Assembly (NCBI GenBank): GCA_905210385.1
Contig: CAJLWS010000003.1
Location: 1-34,360, forward strand
DNA length: 34,360 nt
Source: an uncultured Eubacteriales bacterium
Lineage (GTDB): Bacteria > Bacillota > Clostridia > Oscillospirales > Oscillospiraceae
Reading direction: 5' to 3'
This document shows, one piece after another, positions 1 to 7,910 of the stretch. Within the stretch, counting starts at the first letter, position 1, and each line of letters opens with the position of its first letter. The position numbers and the translations under genes were made by a program. The notes beneath the pieces were generated by a model. The model ran no database searches. It was not told the origin of the DNA and saw nothing but the letters and a program-made list of their open reading frames with translations.

Positions 1-502
1 CCGCGCTGTCACCGGCAAAGTCCAGGAAGCCCAGGTCGGCCAGCCAGCCGCCGCCCCAGATCCAGTGGCCCACGATGGGATAGATCACCAGGGTGAGCAC
101 AAAGGAGAAGATGATGAAGGAGATGTACTTGATGCGCTCAGCCACCGCACCGGACACGATGGTGGCCGCCGTGCCGCAGAACACCAGCTGAAAGAAGAAC
201 TTGCCCCAGAAGGGCACGGATGAGGTCAGGGTATCGTCATAGAAGGATAGGTCGGACTGACCCAGGATGAACAGATGATCGGTTCCCACAAAGGGGTTAT
301 CCCCCCCGAACATCAACCCCCAGCCCAGCAGCATGAAGCCCAGGGACGAGATGGCAAAGACGATGAAATTCTTGGACAGAATGTTCACCGTATTCTTAGC
401 CCGGGCAAAGCCGGACTCCACGGAGGCAAAGCCCAGGTTCATAAAGAACACCAGGATGGCCGCCAGCAGGACCCACAGGGTATCCACAATTGAAAACTCC
501 AT
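1..502 (-). CDS. amt: Ammonium transporter (Amt family), N-terminal part, cut by window edge
   Basis: Channel-like permease that conducts ammonium/ammonia across the cytoplasmic membrane. The visible 167 residues start at an ATG at 502, preceded by a GAGGGAGG ribosome-binding site. Family landmarks are seen in order: MNLGFASVESGFARAKN in the first helix, the FFQLVFCGTAATIVSGAVAER stretch with the F-gate region, GHWIWGGGWL, and the start of the DFAG signature at the window edge. Several hydrophobic helices are evident. The C-terminal half lies outside the window. No glnK gene is visible, but it could lie downstream beyond the edge. The gene has its own promoter and a leader with two hairpins, which suggests nitrogen-responsive control. 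Amt identity is secure; the particular subtype is not determined. Confidence 0.93.
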   Translation of the reverse strand, partial: MEFSIVDTLWVLLAAILVFFMNLGFASVESGFARAKNTVNILSKNFIVFAISSLGFMLLGWGLMFGGDNPFVGTDHLFILGQSDLSFYDDTLTSSVPFWGKFFFQLVFCGTAATIVSGAVAERIKYISFIIFSFVLTLVIYPIVGHWIWGGGWLADLGFLDFAGDSA

Positions 503-569
503 TTGATTTCCTCCCTCTGCGCCGCCGTCCTGTCCCCCCTTGGTCCCGGCCGGCGGCATCATGAAAATT

Positions 570-638
570 GGGCGCGCCCCTCTCTCGTGGACACGCCCCC
601 TTGCGAAAAGCAGAAGGCGCTCCGGATTCCGGAGCGCC
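570..638 (-). promoter_or_regulatory. Tandem hairpin leader upstream of amt (possible attenuator/antiterminator)
   Basis: Two stems lie in the amt leader. Hairpin 1 (616-638) has a perfect 10-bp stem, GGCGCTCCGG / CCGGAGCGCC, with a 3-nt loop. Hairpin 2 (570-598) pairs GGGCGTGTCC with GGGCGCGCCC through ten pairs including two G-U wobbles, and is followed by AATTTTC. Tandem hairpins with the second near a terminator resemble ANTAR-responsive leaders known upstream of nitrogen genes in Firmicutes. The canonical hexaloops (A1, G4) are not clearly present, so the class is not established. Confidence 0.5.
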
Positions 639-654
639 CTTGCCTTATGGTCGG

Positions 655-683
655 AGTATACCCGCATTTTTGCAAGCAGTCAA
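655..683 (-). promoter_or_regulatory. SigA-type promoter of amt
   Basis: On the minus strand TTGACT (678-683) is followed after exactly 17 bases by TATACT (655-660). Both are 5/6 matches to consensus, and AT-rich DNA lies upstream. Transcription would start near 648, giving a leader of about 145 nt before the amt start codon. Confidence 0.8.
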
Positions 684-787
684 TAGCTAAAATTCATTTT
701 CGTGGTTCACCACCAAAGAAAATTCGATTTGCACTCATTTTTGTGCAAGACCTATATCACTTTTTGCAAATTTGGCCTTGCATGCCG

Positions 788-2266
788 TCACAGGATAATA
801 CAGATCAGCCCTCCGGAACCCTCGTTGATGATCCGCTCCAGGGTCTCCCGCAGCTTTTCCCGGGCGTCCTCCGGCATACGTTTGAGCTTGCTCTGCAGGT
901 CTTCCCCCACCAGCTCATGGAAGGATCGGCCAAAGATGTTGGAGTCCCAGATCTTCCCGGTATCTCCCTCGAACTGACGGAGTAGATAGTCCACCATCTC
1001 TTCCGACTGCTTTTCTGTCCCCATGATGGGGGAGATCTCGGTCTTGATATCCGCCCGCATCATGTGGATGGATGGTGCGGAGGCCCGCAGGCGCACCCCA
1101 TAGCGTCCCCCCTGCTTGACGATCTCCGGTTCCTCCAGTACCATTTCCTGGACGTCCGGCATAACGATTCCATAACCTGTTTGCTCGACTTGAGCGAGCG
1201 CGCCTTCCACCTTTTCATAATTCTTCTTCATGGACGCCAACTGAGTCAACTGATCTATGAGATCTCCGTCATCCGCAATGTTCAGTCCACAGCGCTCGGA
1301 GACAGTGCTGTAGAATAGGCTTCGGGGCAGCTCCAAAGTGGCAGTGACCACACCGCTTCCCATATCCATCCGGTTTAGTAGCGCCGAACTCACCTCATCG
1401 CGAGTACCCATTGCCGCCACGGCCCGTTCCGCATCCCGAATCCGCTGCAATCCCGCAGTTTCTTCCCGAATCATAGCATATAGGCTGTTCTTGATGGGAT
1501 GGTCGAAGGGTAATACGTCCACCCAGGCGGGGAGAAATAGATCCATTTGTTTCATGGGGAACTCATGGAGTACTCCCCGGATAATTTCACTCACCCCTCC
1601 CTCGTCTAGGGTAAGGCAGTTGACTGACAGGCATGTGACATTGTATCGCTCCGCAATGTCTGCCTGAATGGTCTGCGCCCGGTCGCTGTATGGTTGGGCA
1701 GAGTTGAGCAACACCACGAATGGTTTGCCTAGCTCCTTCAGCTCGGTGATCACACGTTCCTCCGCCTCCAGGTAGTCCTCCCGAGGAATATCAGTTACAG
1801 TGCCGTCTGTAGTCACCACAATCCCGATGGTGGAGTGGTCCGTAATCACTTTTTTTGTCCCATATTCTGCCGCTTGAGTCATGGGAATCTCATGGTCAAA
1901 CCAGGGGGTCATCACCATGCGGGGTAGGTCGCCATCGAATTGTCCCATGGCACTAGGAACCATATAGCCTACGCAGTCAATGAGGCGAACGGAAAACGTG
2001 CTGCCGTCCTCCATAGCCATGACCACGGCGTCCTCAGGGACGAACTTTGGCTCCGCCGTCATCACAACCCGGCCGGACCCACTCTGAGGCAATTCATCTC
2101 TTGCCCGGTCCCGAACATAGGTATTCTCGATCTTGGGTAAAACCAGCGTCTCCATAAATCTCTTGATAAAAGTGGATTTTCCTGTTCGAACTGGACCTAC
2201 TACACCAATATAGATATCGCCCTGGGTGCGCTGCGCAATATCCTCATACAGCTTGTGATTTTCCAA
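788..2266 (-). CDS. spoIVA: Stage IV sporulation protein A, spore-coat basement ATPase
   Basis: SpoIVA is a TRAFAC-related ATPase that polymerises on the outer forespore membrane and forms the base on which the coat assembles; it is anchored by SpoVM. The product is 492 residues, equal to the usual family length. A Walker A motif, GPVRTGKST, spans residues 24-32 with Lys30, followed by the family's YVRDRARDELPQSGSG region and a DCVGY Walker-B-like segment. The C-terminus ends in GGLICIIL, typical of the membrane-proximal end. The start is a TTG at 2266 with AGGAGGAAT just upstream; no better start is seen. It lies 135 nt downstream of the sipL-like gene and has its own SigE-like promoter, which fits mother-cell expression. 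Confidence 0.97.
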   Translation of the reverse strand: MENHKLYEDIAQRTQGDIYIGVVGPVRTGKSTFIKRFMETLVLPKIENTYVRDRARDELPQSGSGRVVMTAEPKFVPEDAVVMAMEDGSTFSVRLIDCVGYMVPSAMGQFDGDLPRMVMTPWFDHEIPMTQAAEYGTKKVITDHSTIGIVVTTDGTVTDIPREDYLEAEERVITELKELGKPFVVLLNSAQPYSDRAQTIQADIAERYNVTCLSVNCLTLDEGGVSEIIRGVLHEFPMKQMDLFLPAWVDVLPFDHPIKNSLYAMIREETAGLQRIRDAERAVAAMGTRDEVSSALLNRMDMGSGVVTATLELPRSLFYSTVSERCGLNIADDGDLIDQLTQLASMKKNYEKVEGALAQVEQTGYGIVMPDVQEMVLEEPEIVKQGGRYGVRLRASAPSIHMMRADIKTEISPIMGTEKQSEEMVDYLLRQFEGDTGKIWDSNIFGRSFHELVGEDLQSKLKRMPEDAREKLRETLERIINEGSGGLICIIL

Positions 2267-2298
2267 AGCAGATTCCTCCTCACCCCGTGTTTATTTCA

Positions 2299-2327
2299 TG
2301 TGTATGGGGATAAGCTCCGGAATATGA
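2299..2327 (-). promoter_or_regulatory. SigE-like promoter of spoIVA
   Basis: TCATATT (2321-2327) fits the mother-cell SigE -35 consensus KMATATT completely. After a 14-bp spacer, CATACACA (2299-2306) matches the -10 CATACAHT at 7 of 8 positions. It lies about 33 nt upstream of the spoIVA start. SigE control of spoIVA is known in Bacillus. Confidence 0.75.
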
Positions 2328-2401
2328 CAAGCCAACAAAACGGTTGCCGGAAGGTACGGAAATGATATGCCGCTTAACCTCATCACTTTACCGTGCCGCA
2401 C

Positions 2402-3916
2402 TCAACTGCGTTTTGTGGGAATTAGCAAAAGGGTGCCGGTAGCCACCTCGTCATCTGTGATCTCATTCGCCGTTCGGATATCCTGGATGGTGGCTCCACA
2501 GGATTTTGCCACCTCCCACAGGCTTTCCCCCTCCCCAACCATTCGAATGATCAGGGATGGCTTGGGCATTTGGACAGCTGGAACCGTTCCTTGCCGCAGG
2601 GTGATAACACAAGGAATGCTTTTTTCTTGGATCGTCACCCAGGAAAACAATACCTCCCCGCGCACCTCCAACCCTCCGGTTACCGGAACTGCGGTGAGCT
2701 CTCCTATAGGCAAGCACTCGCACCGGCAGCTTCCGCCATCAGGGATGTTGATCTCGCACGAAACCGGAATGGCATAACCGACCCCGCACAGAGCATCATC
2801 CTCACTGAGATAGAGAGCCTCCACATGGAGCTGGACAGAACAACTCAGCTTTCCTTCCTCCTGCTTGCACTCTATAGATTCCACTGATGCAAAACAGTCC
2901 AATACCTGTTTAGCCGGGATCCCAGACTCACAAAACTGCCGCGCCGTCTCACGACACTCATCATGGACGGCCGAAATGCAAAATGTACAAGGCGCTCGTT
3001 CTACGTCCAGTGGACTGCTGGTACAATAGGCATCGCTCATCACGGTAAGTGGCTGCCGTACCCAGAGTACCGCCTGAGCCAATGCCTCAACACTGATCGC
3101 CAACTCTCCATCCTGCAGAGTGCACTGCAGACCGGTAGCCAGTATTGACAGGTTCACCTCGCTATCCTCTACCGATTGCGCCAGGTCGAAGATCTGGGAG
3201 AATGGCAGCTCAAATCCAGCATTCAATATTGCCGCCCCGCTCCGATAGAGAGTGGACAGATGAAATTCCCCTTTACAAATCAGTTTTTTTCCGATGGCCT
3301 TCGCCTCCGCCGCACCCAATTGTAAGCGGTAGTACAGAAGCTCTTCCATTGTGGGTCTAGAGGCAGGCGGACGCAATACGTCGGAAAACAAAAATGATTT
3401 TTCCATTACGTCAGCAACAGTCCAATCCTCACTCTGCACATATTGTTTTTCCAGATGATACTCCTTGCCATCCGAGGCATCACAGGTGATTTCGCGCAGC
3501 TGCTGCTCATATACTTGCACCAAAAAACTTAACGACGCTCGGATCAGCAATTTCCTCGGATTCATTGCCCGGGCATCCGCAGAGATCACAAAGGCCGAAG
3601 CCTGAACCCGACAGTTTTCATGGATCTGAGGGCAGTCTTTGGTGCATTGGAAGGGAAGCTCTGCTTCCATCGACTTTGGCAGATTCTCACCCTCCGGTAT
3701 GTACAAAACAGTGACATAGACTGAACCGCTCAGCCGCAGAGTGCCCCCTCCCGCCTGCCGATTTTTGAGGAAAATATGTCCTACCGCTGAAACGATGCGG
3801 GCTACATCGGGCAGAGCGTCCGGTACAATGCACTCCAAGGTCTCTTCCTGAGCCAATGCGGAGTCAAAGACCAGGTGAAATCCCTCCAGGGTTTGACGAT
3901 GCAGTTCCATTTCCAT
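2402..3916 (-). CDS. sipL: SipL-like SPOCS (DUF3794)/LysM protein, SpoIVA partner
   Basis: This 504-residue protein has repeated SPOCS/DUF3794 segments: around residues 30-130 (DALPDVARI, then SGSVYVTVLYIPEG), about 190-290 and about 330-420. The last ~50 residues form a LysM domain (GEGESLWEVAKSCG ... NEITDDEVATGTLLLIP). The architecture and length match Clostridioides SipL, whose LysM domain binds SpoIVA and is needed for coat localisation. SpoVID and SafA of Bacillus are functional relatives. The start ATG at 3916 has AGGAGAGG upstream; a second ATG two codons on is possible. It is flanked by spoVM and spoIVA and has a SigE-like promoter. Other SPOCS/LysM proteins exist, so the specific SipL role rests on architecture plus context. 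Confidence 0.85.
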   Translation of the reverse strand: MEMELHRQTLEGFHLVFDSALAQEETLECIVPDALPDVARIVSAVGHIFLKNRQAGGGTLRLSGSVYVTVLYIPEGENLPKSMEAELPFQCTKDCPQIHENCRVQASAFVISADARAMNPRKLLIRASLSFLVQVYEQQLREITCDASDGKEYHLEKQYVQSEDWTVADVMEKSFLFSDVLRPPASRPTMEELLYYRLQLGAAEAKAIGKKLICKGEFHLSTLYRSGAAILNAGFELPFSQIFDLAQSVEDSEVNLSILATGLQCTLQDGELAISVEALAQAVLWVRQPLTVMSDAYCTSSPLDVERAPCTFCISAVHDECRETARQFCESGIPAKQVLDCFASVESIECKQEEGKLSCSVQLHVEALYLSEDDALCGVGYAIPVSCEINIPDGGSCRCECLPIGELTAVPVTGGLEVRGEVLFSWVTIQEKSIPCVITLRQGTVPAVQMPKPSLIIRMVGEGESLWEVAKSCGATIQDIRTANEITDDEVATGTLLLIPTKRS

Positions 3917-4010
3917 AAGTGTCCTCTCCTTGCTTGATGCTCGTTTTTAGCTGCACATGGGAACGCAAACGCATCAGCTCCCCCGTTCCCGTGGACAGGA
4001 TGCTAAGACA

Positions 4011-4039
4011 CCTATATGAAAAAAAGAGCGCAAATATTC
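4011..4039 (-). promoter_or_regulatory. SigE-like promoter of the sipL-like gene
   Basis: GAATATT (4033-4039) fits the SigE -35 consensus KMATATT. After 14 bp comes CATATAGG (4011-4018), a 5/8 match to CATACAHT. The -35 box overlaps the spoVM stop codon. The leader to the sipL start is about 90 nt. Confidence 0.6.
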
Positions 4040-4109
4040 AATCCATGTGCAGAATCTTACGCAAAATCCCGCATAGGACCTTCGGAAATTTTACAACCAT
4101 AATACGCAT
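4038..4109 (-). CDS. spoVM: Stage V sporulation protein M, 23-residue membrane-curvature peptide
   Basis: A tiny ORF of 23 codons plus TGA, preceded by AAGGAGG at good spacing from ATG 4109. Aligned without gaps to Bacillus SpoVM (recalled, 26 residues), it keeps Met1, Lys7, Pro9, Lys10, Leu12, Gly14, Ile15, Arg17 and Leu20, with conservative changes at most other positions. Pro9 is the residue known to be important for its membrane behaviour. SpoVM is an amphipathic helix that recognises the convex outer forespore membrane and recruits SpoIVA. Position supports the call: in Bacillus spoVM also lies downstream of prpC-prkC-rsgA, and here sipL and spoIVA follow it. The peptide is three residues shorter than in Bacillus and lacks the basic C-terminal tail. 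The call rests on motif and context, as the gene is too short for strong statistics. Confidence 0.85.
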   Translation of the reverse strand: MRIMVVKFPKVLCGILRKILHMD

Positions 4110-4170
4110 AAAAACAGCCTCCTTCCTCATCAACCGGATTCTGTTCCAGTCTATGAGAAAGGAGGCCTGT
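4110..4170 (-). terminator. Long inverted repeat between rsgA and spoVM: terminator and/or RBS-sequestering hairpin
   Basis: On the minus strand ACAGGCCTCCTTTCTCAT pairs with ATGAGGAAGGAGGCTGT (one bulge, one G-U) around a loop of about 22 nt, and TTTTT follows directly. This has the form of a Rho-independent terminator for the upstream rsgA transcript. The right arm contains the AAGGAGG that serves spoVM, and the T-run abuts its ATG. The same structure could therefore both stop read-through and hide the spoVM ribosome-binding site. Confidence 0.65.
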
Positions 4171-4185
4171 CAGGTTCCACTCTTT

Positions 4186-5073
4186 TCAATGCTTTCCATG
4201 GCGCTCCCAGCTTTTTTGAGCTGCGGCCTGCTCATACATCCGGATATAGTTCTGGTATCGGCTTGGCGAGATCAAACCGTTCCCAACCGCATCCCGCACT
4301 GCACATCCCCTCTCCTTGTAATGAGCGCAGCTACTGAACCTGCACTGATCCGAATAAGGTGCGAACTCGCGAAATGTCTGAGCCAGTTCTTCTTTTGGAA
4401 CCTGCTCCATCTCCTCTGCATCCAAAGAGGAAAAACCCGGTGTATCCGCAACAAGGCCACCACAAACAGGAAACAGTTCCACATGCCGGGTAGTATGCCG
4501 ACCACGGCCCAGCTTTTCGCTGACCTCACCTACCCGCAGGGAAAAGCCAGGATGAAGTGTATTGAGAATACTAGATTTTCCAACGCCGGAATTGCCCGTA
4601 AAGGCAGAAACCTTTCCCCTTAACAAGGAGGCAAGGCCATCCATTCCTTCTCCAGTTTCAGCGCTGATCTGAAGAGTGTGAAATCCCGCCTTCTCATATA
4701 CTGCAGCAAGATCATCCATGCGACGCAGGTCACATTTATTGAAGCAAATGATCGGCGTACAAGACTTCCATTCCGCAAGGGCGGTCATCCGATCAATGAG
4801 GTAAGGGTCTGTTGCCGGAATCGCCCCCGAGGCCACAATGACCATCTGTTGGATATTGGCCACCATAGGGCGGTGGAACTGATTGATACGCGGCAGCACG
4901 GCGTCAACCCGTCCAGTATCATCACCCTGATAAGTGAGCTCAACCCGATCTCCCACCAAGGGCGTAATCCGTTCATGCCGCAGCCTTCCCCGCCCTCGAC
5001 AGCAGACCACTCCATATGCTTTAGTCTGTACATAATAGAACCCGCTCAGGGCTTTTATAATGATTCCCGTCAT
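4186..5073 (-). CDS. rsgA: Ribosome small-subunit-dependent GTPase A
   Basis: RsgA is a circularly permuted GTPase that acts in late 30S subunit maturation. The 295-residue product has an N-terminal OB-fold region. The G motifs come in permuted order: NKCD at 112-115, then the P-loop GNSGVGKSS at 160-168, then DTPG at 210-213. The C-terminal zinc-binding module has Cys244, Cys249, His251 and Cys257. Length fits the family. Its ATG overlaps the prkC stop by ATGA, so translation is probably coupled. In Bacillus the order prpC-prkC-rsgA is the same, with rpe and thiN next; here those two are absent and spoVM follows directly. Confidence 0.97.
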   Translation of the reverse strand: MTGIIIKALSGFYYVQTKAYGVVCCRGRGRLRHERITPLVGDRVELTYQGDDTGRVDAVLPRINQFHRPMVANIQQMVIVASGAIPATDPYLIDRMTALAEWKSCTPIICFNKCDLRRMDDLAAVYEKAGFHTLQISAETGEGMDGLASLLRGKVSAFTGNSGVGKSSILNTLHPGFSLRVGEVSEKLGRGRHTTRHVELFPVCGGLVADTPGFSSLDAEEMEQVPKEELAQTFREFAPYSDQCRFSSCAHYKERGCAVRDAVGNGLISPSRYQNYIRMYEQAAAQKSWERHGKH

Positions 5074-7154
5074 GAAGTAAAAGTCAACGGATAGCTGCGC
5101 ATCAGCTGGTTGTTGATATAGATCTTCACGGTTTCCGTCCCGGTCCCGCTGACGGTACGGCTGAACGTATCCACCTTCGAGGCGTCCACAGCGTTGTCGA
5201 ATACTGGCCGGTCACCCACCTCGATACGGACGGTAACGATTCCATCATAGGGGGACAGATCCACCTCCACCACGGCAGTGCCCGCAGGCGCATTGACATC
5301 CGCTGTTGGTTCCACGACGGGATCGGTCACGTCTGGTGAGGGATCTGCCGATGGCTGCGGCCCGGGGCCCTCGCTGACCTGGAAGTTGATGACGGTTCCT
5401 ACCTCTACCTCTTCCCCCTGAGAGATGCTCTGCCAAATGACGATCCCCTCGGCATACTCATCATTGGGGAAATAGGAAACGGTTCCGATGGTCAGGCCCA
5501 GGCTCCTCACCTGATCCAGTACCTGATCGATGTTCAGCCCCACAAATTGGGTCACAGTCACCGGAGGCTCCTCCTCCGGGCCCCGGCTGATCACGATGGT
5601 GACACGGTCCCCCCGCTCCAGACGGGTGCCCGGCACTGGGGTGCACTCGGTCACATAGCCTTCCGACACATTGGCGGAGTACTCCCACTCCTGATCCACC
5701 AGCAGCCCCATATCCTGAAGCTCAGCAATGACGGAAGTTGCCTCCTGGCCCACTAGATTATCAGGCATATAGATGCCTTCTTCTCCACCACTGATGGTAA
5801 CCGTAATCACCCGATTTTCTCCCCGCACCGTTTCACCAGGTTCGGGGTCCTGGGCACAGATTTGCCCTTCCTCATACTCCTCGTTGTACACAGTAGATCC
5901 GACCTCCACAGTGAAGTCACCCTGGATGGATGGGTCCGCCTCCAACTCCTCCATGGTATGGCCCAGCAGGGTCGGTACAATAAAGCCTTCCGGCGTATCA
6001 CCCGAATCTTGGGAGAACAAGGTCACCGCGAAGAAGATGATCCCACCTACAAACAGCAGGATGGCCAAGACAGCGAATACGATAGGAGGAATTCCCCTTC
6101 GCCGGGGCGGGTCGTCCTCCTCGTCCATATTCTCCTCCTGGTAGTCCTGCTCACGGGGTCTCCGGATCCGGCCTTGTCCGCCCTCGTGACCTTTCAGACG
6201 GTGCTCCCGCTCCCCCGCTGTTGACCTCTCCGCTGAGGCCAGATCAGAGAGGGAGACCACCATGGTAGGCTCCTCTACCTCCTCCGAATCCGGATTCTCA
6301 TGGACGTGCGGCGTATCGGCGTCTGGATTTTTCCGAAATTCTTTCAGATCCGCAAGCATCGCCTCCGCAGAAGGATACCGCTGATCCGGATCCGGCGCCA
6401 TGGCCTTTAGTATAATCGCCTCAAGTTTCGGTGGAATATCCGGGTTCAACTCGCGGGGGGGAATGGGAATTGAGTTGATATGCTGAATTGCCACAAATAC
6501 AGGGGTTTCTCCCTCAAATGGGAGGCGGCCGGTAAGCATTTCATAGAGTACCACACCCGCAGAGTAAAGATCAGAGCGGCCATCCACTTGGCTGCCTTTT
6601 GCCTGCTCTGGGGAAATGTAGTGTACAGAACCCAGTGCCTCCTGTGTCAAAGTTGCCTGAGCCGCTCTGGCCAGACGGGCAATCCCAAAATCTGCAACCT
6701 TCACGCTTCCGTCCCGGAGAACCAGAATGTTTTGGGGCTTGATATCCCGATGAACGATACCACGGCTGTGGGCATGCCCAAGGGCCCGCAAGATTTGGGT
6801 AATGAAATGAATTGCCTCCCGCCAGTTCAGCGGAGTACCGCGCTTTTGCATATACTGCTTCAGCGTCATACCGTCAACCAATTCCATGACAATATAATCC
6901 AGACCATCAGAATGGCTGACATCATAGACCGAGACAATATTGATGTGGGAGAGCATGGCAACAGCCTGAGACTCATCATGGAACCGGCGGCGAAAATCCG
7001 CGTCTTTTGCCAATTCTGGCTTCAAAATCTTGACTGCCACCAGTCGGTTGAGCCGATGGTCCCGGCTCTTGTAGACCACAGCCATGCCTCCGATGCCAAT
7101 GCATTCCAAAATCTCATATCGGTTGTCGAGCATTTTACCTATGTATTGATCCAT
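5070..7154 (-). CDS. prkC: PASTA-domain Ser/Thr protein kinase (Hanks type)
   Basis: This 694-residue transmembrane kinase senses muropeptides or lipid II through its outer PASTA repeats and phosphorylates translation, cell-wall and division targets. The cytoplasmic kinase domain (about 1-270) has the glycine loop GIGGMAVVY, Lys42, HRDIKPQN with Asp137, and DFG at 155-157. An acidic/basic juxtamembrane linker leads to one membrane helix (about 355-378). Outside the cell are three PASTA repeats, then a Pro/Asp-rich linker and a C-terminal beta-rich segment of about 70 residues, as in other Firmicutes PrkC proteins. The start ATG 7154 has AAGGAGG upstream. It lies 15 nt after prpC, its cognate phosphatase, and overlaps rsgA, a known type of PrkC target. 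Confidence 0.97.
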   Translation of the reverse strand: MDQYIGKMLDNRYEILECIGIGGMAVVYKSRDHRLNRLVAVKILKPELAKDADFRRRFHDESQAVAMLSHINIVSVYDVSHSDGLDYIVMELVDGMTLKQYMQKRGTPLNWREAIHFITQILRALGHAHSRGIVHRDIKPQNILVLRDGSVKVADFGIARLARAAQATLTQEALGSVHYISPEQAKGSQVDGRSDLYSAGVVLYEMLTGRLPFEGETPVFVAIQHINSIPIPPRELNPDIPPKLEAIILKAMAPDPDQRYPSAEAMLADLKEFRKNPDADTPHVHENPDSEEVEEPTMVVSLSDLASAERSTAGEREHRLKGHEGGQGRIRRPREQDYQEENMDEEDDPPRRRGIPPIVFAVLAILLFVGGIIFFAVTLFSQDSGDTPEGFIVPTLLGHTMEELEADPSIQGDFTVEVGSTVYNEEYEEGQICAQDPEPGETVRGENRVITVTISGGEEGIYMPDNLVGQEATSVIAELQDMGLLVDQEWEYSANVSEGYVTECTPVPGTRLERGDRVTIVISRGPEEEPPVTVTQFVGLNIDQVLDQVRSLGLTIGTVSYFPNDEYAEGIVIWQSISQGEEVEVGTVINFQVSEGPGPQPSADPSPDVTDPVVEPTADVNAPAGTAVVEVDLSPYDGIVTVRIEVGDRPVFDNAVDASKVDTFSRTVSGTGTETVKIYINNQLMRSYPLTFTS

Positions 7155-7169
7155 GGTAAATCCTCCTTG

Positions 7170-7904
7170 TTACAGCTGTGCCATGATAACAGTCACGTTA
7201 TCTGGGGCTCCCAACTCCAATGTTTGGGCCATCAGTTGTCTGCAGCAAACTTCTGAATCTCCACTTCGACAGGTATCCAGAAGCTGTTGGTCTGACAGCA
7301 CATTGCTCAGTCCATCTGAGCACAGCAACAGGCGGTCTCCCGAACAGGCCGGCGTCCAAAAGACATCTCCCTGCACCTCGTTGTCCACGCCCAGCGCTCG
7401 GGTAATCAGGTTCTTTTTCGGATGCACTCTTGCCTGTTCCTGCGTTAGCTCTCCACGGGCCACCAGAACCTGAACCAGCGAGTGATCCTGGGTGATCTGT
7501 TTGATGGTATTTTCTCGGATGATATACGCCCGGCTGTCCCCAATGTTAACCAAACAGAACTCTTCCGGCAGAATCAGCGCACCCACCAGCGTGGTCCCCA
7601 TTCCCTGATACTCCGGTGTGCTCTCAGACAGTTCAAACACCACACGGTTCGCCTTTTGGCTGGAAACGCGCATCATCTTCAGACGATCATCCCGATTTTG
7701 GGGAGGCCGCTGCCGGAAAAAATCCTCCACTGCGGCGGTGAAAGTCTCCACCGCGACAGCACTTGCCACGTTTCCTGCCCGAGCCCCGCCCATGCCGTCA
7801 CAGACCACAGCCACTGCGATCTGGTCATTCAGCTCCCGTATGGCATAGCTGTCCTGGTTTTCTCTCCTAACCGCTCCCGTATCCGTCAACCCAAATAGAT
7901 TCAT
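7170..7904 (-). CDS. prpC: PP2C-type Ser/Thr protein phosphatase
   Basis: PrpC (Stp) removes phosphate from PrkC and its substrates. The 244-residue protein shows PP2C metal-site motifs: TGAVRRENQDSY near residues 9-20 with Asp18, VVCDGMGG with Asp36, LLCSDGLSN, and the C-terminal GAPDNVTVI. Two or more Mn/Mg ions are expected in the active site. Length is typical for the bacterial soluble form. The start at 7904 follows AAAGGATGA, which also contains the rlmN stop, so the genes are tightly coupled. prkC starts 15 nt downstream. Confidence 0.97.
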   Translation of the reverse strand: MNLFGLTDTGAVRRENQDSYAIRELNDQIAVAVVCDGMGGARAGNVASAVAVETFTAAVEDFFRQRPPQNRDDRLKMMRVSSQKANRVVFELSESTPEYQGMGTTLVGALILPEEFCLVNIGDSRAYIIRENTIKQITQDHSLVQVLVARGELTQEQARVHPKKNLITRALGVDNEVQGDVFWTPACSGDRLLLCSDGLSNVLSDQQLLDTCRSGDSEVCCRQLMAQTLELGAPDNVTVIMAQL

Positions 7905-7910
7905 GGCACT

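Noticed and set aside
702..713. GTGG TGAA CCAC hairpin downstream of spoIVA as its terminator
   Set aside because: The stem is only 4 bp and is not followed by a T-run on the minus strand.
3919..4623. Plus-strand ORF of 234 codons opposite rsgA and spoVM
   Set aside because: It is antisense to rsgA for most of its length, shows no domain, has no ribosome-binding site and would conflict with the spoVM/sipL promoter region.
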